Assembly (NCBI GenBank): GCA_031431235.1
Contig: JANPDA010000372.1
Coordinates: 1 to 28,021, forward strand
Reading direction: 5' to 3'
DNA: 28,021 bases
Source: JANNSW01 sp031431235
Lineage (GTDB): Bacteria > Pseudomonadota > Alphaproteobacteria > Rhizobiales > Hyphomicrobiaceae
Positions 1 to 8,600 of this stretch are shown piece by piece (the first letter of the stretch is position 1; each line of letters begins with the position of its first letter). Below the pieces are notes generated by a model. That model worked only from the letters and a program-made list of their open reading frames with translations, made no database searches and had not been told where the DNA came from. Made by a program: the position numbers and the translations under genes.

Positions 1-3000
1 GAGTTCCAAGGCATCCTCGCGCCCCTCACCATCTCGGCGACTGGCGCGCCGATCGTCACGGGTGGAACCAGCACCGGCGCAACCGCCATCTGGCACAATG
101 CCGGCTTCATCGGCGGCACCGCGATCGACGTGCGCGCAACCGTCACCGCGGCCGATGCCGGCGCCGACATCCAGTTCTCGACGTCGGGCGACGACCTGTG
201 GCTGAAAGTCACGAGCGGCGATGCGACCGTGCGCTGGGAGATCTTCCAGGCCGGCACCAACCAGACGGTCAGCGCGGTCGGTGATCCGAGCTTCTCGATC
301 CGCGACCTCGACGGCGACGACTCGATCGTGGCAACGCCGCCAACGCTCGAGGTCGAGGCTGTTGCACCGAATCTCAACGGTCTGAGCTCATTTACGACCG
401 AAACCCCGACCAACCTCGTCTCCCACGTCGGCGGGGGAACGCTGACGGTGCTCGGCACCGCCAACCAGTTCGCCGAGCCGAACTCGATGGTGACCTTCAA
501 CTGGAGCAAGGTCTCGAGCTGGGACGTGACCTACTCGGCCCAGATCGGCTGGGGCCAGCGCTTCTTCTTCCATGACGGCGACGGCGACTTCACGTTCGCG
601 GCGCCCAACACGACCTACATGCTCGGACTCGATCTCGACGCCAACAACTCGACCGCGGGCGGCACCGGCTACCACGCGAGCTTCACCGAGAACGGGGCGG
701 CTGTTCCAGTCGTCGATGCCGATGTCGACATCACGCAGCACTCGGCGCTCGGCGCAAATCTGCACAGCGCGACCATCACGCTGACCAATGCCAAGGCGAG
801 CGACCAGCTCCTCGTCGCAGGCAGCACCGCGGCCAGCGGCATCGTCAGCGGCCTCGCCTACTCGATCGCGAGCTCGGGCGGCCAGATCACGGTCGCGCTC
901 TCGGGCACTGCGTCGCTGGCGACCTACGAGGCAGCGCTGAAGGCCATCACCTTCAGCAACACGTCGGAAACCCCAGACACCGCGAATCGCGTGATCGAGG
1001 TCGCCGTCACCAACACGACGTTCGGGACGACCAGCAACATCGCGCTCTCGACGATATCCGTCAGCGCGCAGAACGACCCGGTGACGGCGGGCAGCCTCGC
1101 CAACCAGGCATCCAGCGACGGGGCGAGCATCTCGCTTGCGACCGCGCCCGCCTTTGCCGACGCCGATGGCGATGCCCTCACCTACTCGGCGGCTGGCTTG
1201 CCTGCCGGCCTCTCGATCCATCCCTCGACCGGCGTCATCTCCGGATCCCTCACGGCGCTCGCCTCACAGGGCGGCTCCGGTGGCGCGCATACGGTCACCA
1301 TCATGGCGAGCGACGGCCACGGCAGCAGCGCGCAGTCGACGTTCACCTTCACTGTCTCCAATCCGGCGCCCGACGCCCGCAACGATGCGCTCGGCGTCAG
1401 CGAGAACGGCCCGGCCATCACCGGCTCGCTCCTCACCGATCACGGCTCGGGCGCCGACCGCGATGGCGGCAACGACGGTGACCCGCTGACCGTCGTCGCG
1501 GCGCTCAACTCTTCAGGCGGCGCCATCGCGCTCGGCGCGCCCGTCACATTGCCCTCGGGCGCGATCCTCACGCTCAATGGCAACGGCACCTACAGCTACA
1601 ATCCGAACGGCGCCTATGAGGGGCTCGATAGCGGCGAGGCGGCGACCGAGACCTTCAGCTACACCATCGCCGACGGCCAGGGCGGCACCGACACGGCGAC
1701 GGTCACCATCTCGATCAGCGGTGCCAACGACGCGCCCACGGCCGGCGCGATCGCGAACCTGACGCGCGCCGACGGCGATACGATATCGATCCCGGCGGGA
1801 GCTGCCTTCAGCGATGTCGACGGCGAGACGCTCAGCTACTCCGCGTCCGGTCTGCCCGCCTGGCTCGCGATCAATCCCGCAACTGGCGCCATCAGCGGCA
1901 CCGCACCCGCCGACGCTTCCCAAGGCGGGCTCGCGGGGAACGGCTCGTACTCGATCACTGTCACGGCGAGCGACGGCACTGCGTCCTCGAGCTCGAGCTT
2001 CGCGCTCAATGTCGGCAATCCGGCCCCGATCGCGGCAGCCGATGTCAACGCGACGCACGAGAACGCGAGCCAGATCGGCGGCACTGTGCTCGGCAACGAT
2101 CACGACGGCGGCGCGGACCATGACGTGCTCACTGCCACCGGCGGACTCAACGCGAGCGGCACGGCCATTCCACTCGGCACGCCAGTCGCCTTGCCGTCGG
2201 GAGCGCTGCTCACGCTCAATGCGGGCGGCACCTACACCTACAGGCCGAACGGCGCGTTCGAATCGCTCGATCTCGACGAGAGCACGACCGACACGTTCAG
2301 CTATACGATCGCGGATGGCGAGGGCGGCACAGCGACCGCGACCGTCACCATCACCATCGACGGGCGCAACGATGCTCCGCTCGCCGGCACGCTGCCCGCA
2401 CGCTCGGCGCTCGATGGCGCTGCCGTCAATCTCGATCTCGGCGCCCTCTTCAGCGATCCCGACATCGAGCCGCTCGCCTTCACCATCAGCGGTCTGCCGC
2501 AAGGGCTTTCCTACAACCCGGCAACGGGCCTCGTCACCGGCACCATCGATCCCGATGCCTCCCAGCACGGTCTCTACCCGGCGCCGGGCGGTGGATCGGT
2601 CTACACCATTCAGGTCGCGGCTTCCGACGGCGACGCCGAGATCACACGCTCGTTCAACTTCACGGTCCAGAACCCGGCGCCGGTCGCGGAGGACGATGCT
2701 CTGTCCGTCGCCGAGAACGGCCCGATGGTCATCGGAAGCGCGCTCGCCGACAATGGCTCGGGCATCGACCATGACGGCGGCAGCGACAGCGATGCGATCG
2801 CTGTGACCGCGGTCAACGGTGCGGCCGGGCTGCTCGGAGCTGCGGTTGCCGGCTCGCATGGCGGCAGCTTCACCGTGGGCGCCGGCGGCGCCGTCACTTT
2901 CGACCCGGCTGGCGGGTTCGAGGATCTGGCGGCCGGCGAAACGCGCACGACCACGGTCACCTATACCATCAGCGACGGCCAGGGTGGCACCGATACCGCC

Positions 3001-6000
3001 ACCATCACCGTGACCGTTGCCGGCAGCAATGACGGCCCCGATGCCGTCAGCGACAGCGGCAGCGTGGCCGAGAGCGGCATCACCGGCGGCGACCTGATCG
3101 CCAACGACACCGATGCCGACACCAGCGACGTGCTCACTGTCGCCGCCATCAACGGCAACCCAGCACTGGTCGGCGTGAGCGTGCCAGGCTCCGCGGGCGG
3201 CGTCTTCACGGTTGCGCCGAACGGGACCTACAACTTCGATCCGGCCGGCGACTTCGAGCACTTGGCGGCGGGCGAAACCCGAGCCACGGTCATCACCTAC
3301 ACCATTGCCGACGGACATGGCGGCGTCGATACCGCAACCGTCACCATCACCGTGACCGGCGAGAACGACACGCCGCGGGTCATCGATCCTGCGACCGGCC
3401 TACCGGCCGCCGACCCCAACGCCAGCGTGCCTGCCCAGCATGTGACCGATGGCGCCACCATCACGCCACTCGCGCTCGCTCCCTACTTCACCGATCCCGA
3501 CTCGAGCGACGCGCTCACGCTCTCGCTCGATCTGGCCGACCTGCCGCCAGGGCTCACGTTCGATCCCGCGACGGGCACGATCTCGGGAGTTGTCGATCCC
3601 TCCGCCTCCCAGGGCGGGCCGAACGGCGACGGCACCTACCCGATCACGGTGACGGCGACCGATCCCCATGGCGCAGCCGTCACCACGCTCGTGCTCTATC
3701 GCGTGATCAACCCGGCGCCGATCGCCGAGGATGACGTGCTCGCAGCGACCGAGGATGTCGCGATCGCCGGTCAGGTGATCGCCGACAATGGTGCGGGTGC
3801 CGATCACGATACGGCGCCAGATGCCGACGCCCTCCAGGTGGCGGCGATCAATGGCGATCCGGCGCTCGTCGGCATGCCGGTTGCGGGATCGAACGGGGGC
3901 AGCTTCACGATCCAGAGCAGCGGCAGCCTCGTCTTCGATCCGGCCGGCGACTTCGAGGATTTGGCCCAGGGCGAGGCCCGCACGACCACGCTGACCTATA
4001 CGATCTCGGATGGCGAGGGCGGCAGCGACATTGCAACCGTCACCGTGACGGTCGCGGGCGTCAACGACGCGCCCATCGTGCTCGATCCAATGACTGGCAA
4101 TCCGCCGGCCGACCCGCAAGCGATCGTTCCCGAGCAGGCGGCGAGCGACGGCGAGGCGCCAACAGTGCTCGACCTCACGCCCTACTTTGCCGACCCTGAT
4201 ACGAGCGACATGCTCCAGCTGTCGGTCGATCCGGCCACGCTGCCGCCGGGCCTCAGCTTCGATCCGATGACGGGAACGATCGCGGGCACGCTCGCGGCCG
4301 GCGCATCCCAGGGCGGACCCGACGGCGACGGCGTCTACGCAATCGTCGTCACCGCGACCGACCCGCATGGCTCGAGCGTCACGACGACGGTCGTCTATCG
4401 CATCACCAATCTCGCGCCAGTCGCCCAGGACGATACGGTCGCGGCGGGTGAGGATGCCGCGATCGGGCTCGACGTCCTCGCCGACAACGGCAGCGGCCCC
4501 GATCACGACACCGCGCCCGACAGCGACACGCTTTCGATCGCAGCCGTCGATGGCGACCCGGCGGGCGTGGGAACGCCAGTCGCGGGCTCGAATGGCGGCC
4601 TCTTCACGATCGCGGCGGGGGGCCTCGCAGGCTTCGATCCCAATGGCGAGTTCGAGGATCTGGCCGAGGGCGAGACCCGCATCACCATCATCAGCTATCT
4701 CGTCTCGGACGGCAATGGCGGCACGGATCTGGCGACCATCACCGTCACCGTGACCGGCGCCAACGATGCCCCCGTCGTGGTCGATCCCGCGACCGGCGAG
4801 CCGCCGGCCGATCCGCAGGCGATCGTGCCGGTGCAGTCTGCCGTCGACGGCGCGGCGATGGCCTCGCTGCCGCTTGCGCCTTTCTTCGCCGATCCCGACG
4901 CGAGCGATGCGCTCACGCTGTCGCTCGAAATTGCCGAGCTGCCGCCCGGCCTCACGTTCGATCCGGCAACGGCGACGATCTCGGGCACTCTCGACTTCGA
5001 CGCGTCGCAAGGCGGCCCCAACGGCGACGGCGTCTACCCCGTCACCGTGACGGCGACCGACCCGCATGGCGCGAGCGTCACCACCACCATCCTCTATCGC
5101 ATCGCCAACCCGGCGCCTGTCGCCGTGGATGATGCACTCGGCGCGAGCGAGGACGCCTCGACCGGCGGCAATGTGCTCGCCGACAACAGTGCAGGCGCCG
5201 ACCATGACGCAGCGCCCGACTCCGATCCCCTCCACGTCGCGGCCGTCAACGGTGATGCCGGGCTCGTCGGCACGGCGGTCCCAGGCTCGAGTGGCGGCAG
5301 CTTCGCCATTGCCGGCGATGGCAGCGTCGCCTTCGATCCGGCCGGCGACTTCGACGATCTGGCCGAGGGCGAGACCCGCACCACGACGATTGCCTACACC
5401 GTCTCGGATGGGCAGGGCGGCACCGACGTCGCGACCGTCACGGTGACGGTCACCGGCGTCAACGATGCGCCCGACGCGATCGACGACAACGAGACCACGA
5501 CTGAGAACAATGGGCTGGAGGTCGCCGCCGCCAATGGGTTGCTCGCCAATGATCGCGACGTGGATGCGAGCGACGAGCTCATCGTTGCCGCCATCAATGG
5601 TGATCCGGCGACTGTCGGCGCGCCAGTGACGGGCTCGGCTGGCGGGCAGTTCACCGTCAGTGCCGATGGGAGCTACCGCTTCGATCCCGGGAGCGATTTC
5701 GAGGACCTCGCGGATGGCGAAATCCGTGCGACGGCGATCGACTACCAGGTCGCGGACGGCCATGGCGGCTTCGATGTGGCGACCCTCACCATCACCGTGA
5801 CCGGTACCAACGACGGCCCGGTGGTCGTCGATCCGGCCAACCCGGGCGATCCCAATCCCGATCCAACCTCCGTCGTCGCCATGCAGTCCGGCCGCGACGG
5901 CGAGGCGATCAATCCGCTCGACCTCTCGGCCTTCTTCGAGGATCGCGATACCAGCGACACGCTCGAGTTCACGGCAACCGGATTGCCACCTGGCCTCGGC

Positions 6001-8235
6001 ATCAGCCTCGCCGCGGGCGTAGTCTCGGGGACCCTCGACCCGGCAGCTTCCGTGGGTGGACCCTACCTCGTCACCGTCACCGCAACCGATCCGCATGGGG
6101 CGACAACCAGCGTATCGTTCCTGTGGTCGGTCGCCAATCCGGCGCCAGTCGCAGAGGACGACTCGCTGTCAGCCAGCGAGGATGCCCTCAGTCTGGCCGC
6201 CAACGTCATCGACGACAACGGATCGGGCCCCGATCGCGACGGAGCGCCCGACGGCGATACGCTGCACGTGGCCGCGGTGAACGGCGATGTCGCGCTGGTC
6301 GGAGCACCGGTTGCAGGCTCCAGCGGCGGCAGCTTCACGATCGCAGGCGACGGCAGCCTCGTGTTCGTTCCGGGTGACGACTTCCAGGACCTCGCAGTCG
6401 GTGAGAGTCGTGCCACGACCGTGAGCTACCTGTTGTCCGACGGGCAGGGCGGTAGCGATCTCGCCACCGTCACGGTGGTGATGACCGGCGTCAACGACGG
6501 CCCTCGAGTGCTCGATCCGGCGACCGGGCTTCCGGCGGGAGAACCGAACGCAATCGTGCCCGTGCAATCGGCGAGCGACGGCGGGCCGGCCGAGCCACTC
6601 GACCTCACCCCCTATTTCGGTGACCCCGACACGAGCGATGGGCTGACACTCTCGCTCGATCCGGCGAGCCTGCCGCCGGGGCTCGTGTTCGATCCGGCGA
6701 CTGGCACCATCTCGGGAACGGCCAACCCGTCCGCCTCGACCGGGGGGCCGAACGGCGACGGCGTCTACGTAATCGTCGTCACCGCAACCGATCCGCACGG
6801 CGCAACCGTTGCTACCCTCCTCGTCTACCAGGTGGCGAACCCGGCACCCATCGCCCAGGACGATGCACTGCAGTCGGGCGAGGATGCGAGGTTCTCCGGC
6901 AATGTGCTCGCCGACAATGGAGCGGGCGCGGATGCCGATGCAGCGCCCGATAACGATCCACTCGCGGTTGCGGCGGTCAATGGCAGTCCGGCGCTGGTCG
7001 GCGTGCCGGTTGCCGGCAGCGCTGGCGGCTCGTTCACGATCGCCCCCGACGGCTCGGTCAGCTTCGACCCCGACGGCGACTTCCAGGATCTGGCACTCGA
7101 CGAGACGCGCACGACCAGCATCACCTACACGGTCTCGGACGGACAGGGTGGCACCGATACGGCGACGCTCACCGTCACGGTCACGGGTGCCAACGACGGG
7201 CCGATTGCCGATCCAGCCCATCTGATCGCCGCCCAGCGCGGCATCGATGCCGGAACGATCTCGCCGCTCGACGTGTCCGCCGCCTTCGCCGATCCCGACG
7301 ATAGCGATACACTCAGCTACGCTGCGGCGGGCCTGCCGCCCGGCCTCTCGATCGATCCGGCGACAGGCATCATTTCCGGCACGATCGCGCCCGATGCCTC
7401 CAGCCACGGACGCTATGTGGTGACGGTGACAGCGAGTGATCCTCATGGGGCTTCGACCAGTTCGACCTTCAGCTGGGCGGTGCGCAATCCGGGGCCGCTT
7501 GCCGTGGACGATACCGCCCAATCGACCGATGGTGCGAGCGCGCACGGGTCGGTTGCCGGCAACGACCACGATCCCGATGGCGACGACCTGAGCTTCGCCG
7601 TCGTCAAGGGCCCCAAGCTCGGAACGCTCACGTTGAATCCCGACGGCAGCTACGTCTACACGCCGCGGTTGGGCGCCCAGGGCGTCGAGCGCATCGTCTA
7701 CGAGGTGCGCGATGCCGACGGCGGCGTCTCGACGGCGGTGCTGGTGATCCGCGTCGCTCCGGCGGAAAACCCGCTCAATGTGAGCAGCATCGAGGGATAC
7801 ATCCCGTCCGTGCCGGCGAGCGACCTGCTCGGCATCCTGGCCGATCGCCAGCCCGACGATCATGGCGCGATCGAGGTCACCTGGCCCAACAACCTCTTCA
7901 TCCACTTCGTCGTCTCCGGCGACGACTTCAGGCTCGAGACCCAGTATGGGCTCGGAGCTGGAGGCGAGATCGGCCGCTACCTGCTGGCGTCCGCCGCCGA
8001 CACCAGCGACGACAATGGCGGGGGCATCATCGATCCGCTCGTCGCGAGCCCGCTCGACGATGCCGATGGGTGGATCACGGACACACGCGAGGACGAGGAG
8101 GAAGAGGCCGACGAGCGCCAAGGCTCGCTCGTTGCACCACCAGCTCCGGGCTTCACGGCCGCACTCGACCGCAGCCGCGAAGCGTTCGACCGGCGAGCCC
8201 TGGACTGGCTACGCGACCTGGCCGAGGTTGCTTGA
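1..8235 (+). CDS. Giant VCBS / putative-Ig repeat surface protein (5' partial)
   Basis: The reading frame is open from base 1, so the true start lies upstream; 2744 residues are visible. Residues about 240-357 form a beta-rich module seen at the head of large bacterial adhesins. Residues about 358-2586 alternate nine He_PIG-like domains (signature LPPGLxFDPATGTISG, ending NPAP) with eleven VCBS/cadherin-like domains (signatures FDPAGDFEDLA, YTISDGQGG, ending NDAP or NDGP). The many Asp/Gly-rich turns suggest calcium-stabilised folding. The last 159 residues are not repetitive and carry an acidic patch, TREDEEEEADE. No RTX nonapeptide (GGxGxDxLx) array is visible. The domain make-up fits an exported adhesin or biofilm-matrix protein. 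The TolC-like and HlyD-like genes that follow suggest they export it. The exact ligand and the N-terminal domain are unknown. Confidence 0.9.
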   Translation, partial: EFQGILAPLTISATGAPIVTGGTSTGATAIWHNAGFIGGTAIDVRATVTAADAGADIQFSTSGDDLWLKVTSGDATVRWEIFQAGTNQTVSAVGDPSFSIRDLDGDDSIVATPPTLEVEAVAPNLNGLSSFTTETPTNLVSHVGGGTLTVLGTANQFAEPNSMVTFNWSKVSSWDVTYSAQIGWGQRFFFHDGDGDFTFAAPNTTYMLGLDLDANNSTAGGTGYHASFTENGAAVPVVDADVDITQHSALGANLHSATITLTNAKASDQLLVAGSTAASGIVSGLAYSIASSGGQITVALSGTASLATYEAALKAITFSNTSETPDTANRVIEVAVTNTTFGTTSNIALSTISVSAQNDPVTAGSLANQASSDGASISLATAPAFADADGDALTYSAAGLPAGLSIHPSTGVISGSLTALASQGGSGGAHTVTIMASDGHGSSAQSTFTFTVSNPAPDARNDALGVSENGPAITGSLLTDHGSGADRDGGNDGDPLTVVAALNSSGGAIALGAPVTLPSGAILTLNGNGTYSYNPNGAYEGLDSGEAATETFSYTIADGQGGTDTATVTISISGANDAPTAGAIANLTRADGDTISIPAGAAFSDVDGETLSYSASGLPAWLAINPATGAISGTAPADASQGGLAGNGSYSITVTASDGTASSSSSFALNVGNPAPIAAADVNATHENASQIGGTVLGNDHDGGADHDVLTATGGLNASGTAIPLGTPVALPSGALLTLNAGGTYTYRPNGAFESLDLDESTTDTFSYTIADGEGGTATATVTITIDGRNDAPLAGTLPARSALDGAAVNLDLGALFSDPDIEPLAFTISGLPQGLSYNPATGLVTGTIDPDASQHGLYPAPGGGSVYTIQVAASDGDAEITRSFNFTVQNPAPVAEDDALSVAENGPMVIGSALADNGSGIDHDGGSDSDAIAVTAVNGAAGLLGAAVAGSHGGSFTVGAGGAVTFDPAGGFEDLAAGETRTTTVTYTISDGQGGTDTATITVTVAGSNDGPDAVSDSGSVAESGITGGDLIANDTDADTSDVLTVAAINGNPALVGVSVPGSAGGVFTVAPNGTYNFDPAGDFEHLAAGETRATVITYTIADGHGGVDTATVTITVTGENDTPRVIDPATGLPAADPNASVPAQHVTDGATITPLALAPYFTDPDSSDALTLSLDLADLPPGLTFDPATGTISGVVDPSASQGGPNGDGTYPITVTATDPHGAAVTTLVLYRVINPAPIAEDDVLAATEDVAIAGQVIADNGAGADHDTAPDADALQVAAINGDPALVGMPVAGSNGGSFTIQSSGSLVFDPAGDFEDLAQGEARTTTLTYTISDGEGGSDIATVTVTVAGVNDAPIVLDPMTGNPPADPQAIVPEQAASDGEAPTVLDLTPYFADPDTSDMLQLSVDPATLPPGLSFDPMTGTIAGTLAAGASQGGPDGDGVYAIVVTATDPHGSSVTTTVVYRITNLAPVAQDDTVAAGEDAAIGLDVLADNGSGPDHDTAPDSDTLSIAAVDGDPAGVGTPVAGSNGGLFTIAAGGLAGFDPNGEFEDLAEGETRITIISYLVSDGNGGTDLATITVTVTGANDAPVVVDPATGEPPADPQAIVPVQSAVDGAAMASLPLAPFFADPDASDALTLSLEIAELPPGLTFDPATATISGTLDFDASQGGPNGDGVYPVTVTATDPHGASVTTTILYRIANPAPVAVDDALGASEDASTGGNVLADNSAGADHDAAPDSDPLHVAAVNGDAGLVGTAVPGSSGGSFAIAGDGSVAFDPAGDFDDLAEGETRTTTIAYTVSDGQGGTDVATVTVTVTGVNDAPDAIDDNETTTENNGLEVAAANGLLANDRDVDASDELIVAAINGDPATVGAPVTGSAGGQFTVSADGSYRFDPGSDFEDLADGEIRATAIDYQVADGHGGFDVATLTITVTGTNDGPVVVDPANPGDPNPDPTSVVAMQSGRDGEAINPLDLSAFFEDRDTSDTLEFTATGLPPGLGISLAAGVVSGTLDPAASVGGPYLVTVTATDPHGATTSVSFLWSVANPAPVAEDDSLSASEDALSLAANVIDDNGSGPDRDGAPDGDTLHVAAVNGDVALVGAPVAGSSGGSFTIAGDGSLVFVPGDDFQDLAVGESRATTVSYLLSDGQGGSDLATVTVVMTGVNDGPRVLDPATGLPAGEPNAIVPVQSASDGGPAEPLDLTPYFGDPDTSDGLTLSLDPASLPPGLVFDPATGTISGTANPSASTGGPNGDGVYVIVVTATDPHGATVATLLVYQVANPAPIAQDDALQSGEDARFSGNVLADNGAGADADAAPDNDPLAVAAVNGSPALVGVPVAGSAGGSFTIAPDGSVSFDPDGDFQDLALDETRTTSITYTVSDGQGGTDTATLTVTVTGANDGPIADPAHLIAAQRGIDAGTISPLDVSAAFADPDDSDTLSYAAAGLPPGLSIDPATGIISGTIAPDASSHGRYVVTVTASDPHGASTSSTFSWAVRNPGPLAVDDTAQSTDGASAHGSVAGNDHDPDGDDLSFAVVKGPKLGTLTLNPDGSYVYTPRLGAQGVERIVYEVRDADGGVSTAVLVIRVAPAENPLNVSSIEGYIPSVPASDLLGILADRQPDDHGAIEVTWPNNLFIHFVVSGDDFRLETQYGLGAGGEIGRYLLASAADTSDDNGGGIIDPLVASPLDDADGWITDTREDEEEEADERQGSLVAPPAPGFTAALDRSREAFDRRALDWLRDLAEVA
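1072..7756 (+). repeat. Tandem two-domain super-repeats inside the giant gene
   Basis: Each unit encodes one He_PIG-like domain followed by one VCBS-like domain and ends at a NDAP/NDGP/NDTP motif. The motif codons start at 1072, 1726, 2368, 3028, 3364, 4063, 4762, 5461, 5809, 6493 and 7192. Spacings are therefore 654, 642, 660, 336, 699, 699, 699, 348, 684 and 699 bases. The 336- and 348-base units are single VCBS domains without a He_PIG partner. Four units are exactly 699 bases (233 codons), while the first three are shorter and more divergent. This points to amplification of the central and downstream units. Confidence 0.9.
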
Positions 8236-8252
8236 ACCGTCGAGCCAATGAA

Positions 8253-8266
8253 CGGACATTTGTCCG
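8253..8266. promoter_or_regulatory. Short palindrome CGGACA-tt-TGTCCG
   Basis: Two perfect 6-base arms are separated by TT, 17 bases after the giant gene's stop codon. It could be a protein-binding site or part of an mRNA 3' structure. Nothing else identifies its role. Confidence 0.3.
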
Positions 8267-8333
8267 CTCAAATCTCTTCTCGACGGCATCTCGCGCGCGG
8301 GGTTGGTGGGGCGGCCGCGTGCAACATGAGAAT

Positions 8334-8385
8334 CATACCGCCGCCCAGACGACCATGAGAGTCAGTTCATTCAATCGGCGGTATG
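8334..8385. promoter_or_regulatory. 10-base inverted repeat CATACCGCCG / CGGCGGTATG
   Basis: The arms at 8334-8343 and 8376-8385 are perfectly complementary and separated by 32 bases. It lies upstream of the exporter operon and just before the terminator-like hairpin. It could be a pair of operator half-sites or an mRNA structure; the choice is open. Confidence 0.35.
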
Positions 8386-8438
8386 AGGCCCGGTGGTCCC
8401 AGCTACGAGATCAAAAAAAAGCGCGAATCGGAACTCGA

Positions 8439-8465
8439 CGGGGGCCAGGCGGCCCCCGCTTTCTT
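8439..8465 (+). terminator. Probable rho-independent terminator of the giant gene
   Basis: An 8-base GC-only stem (CGGGGGCC at 8439-8446, GGCCCCCG at 8451-8458) with a 4-base loop is followed by TTTCTT at 8460-8465. A run of eight A residues lies about 20 bases upstream. It would separate the giant gene's transcript from the exporter genes. Confidence 0.6.
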
Positions 8466-8600
8466 CGACCCGTGTTGCGCAAAAGCTCTGGAGAAACTGT
8501 GCGAATCACTATCGTTTGGCGTCGACCACAACCTGGACGAGCATAAGTATTAATTTTCCCGTAATAGTTGAGCGCTCGGCCGTATGCAACGAGGGAAAAA

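Larger units (their letters stand above)
8236..8600. other. Intergenic region between giant gene and exporter genes
   Basis: These 365 bases hold no convincing gene. They contain a short palindrome (8253-8266), a 10-base inverted repeat with 32-base spacing (8334-8385), a terminator-like hairpin (8439-8465) and an AT-rich stretch at about 8542-8570. That AT-rich stretch is the likeliest promoter area for the downstream outer-membrane lipoprotein gene, although no clear -35/-10 pair could be assigned. Confidence 0.6.

Noticed and set aside
3400..6096. Long minus-strand open frame of 898 codons opposite the giant gene
   Set aside because: It is Arg/Asp-rich with no recognisable domain and mirrors the repeats of the plus-strand gene. 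High GC makes such shadow frames common. The frames at 1513-3318 and 6169-8121 were rejected for the same reason.
1..8235. RTX toxin or classical RTX adhesin
   Set aside because: No array of GGxGxDxLx nonapeptides is visible; the Asp/Gly-rich motifs belong to the VCBS and He_PIG domains.
8070..8546. Possible small genes over the end of the giant gene and the intergenic region
   Set aside because: They overlap the giant gene out of frame, cross the terminator-like hairpin and show no ribosome-binding site or family.
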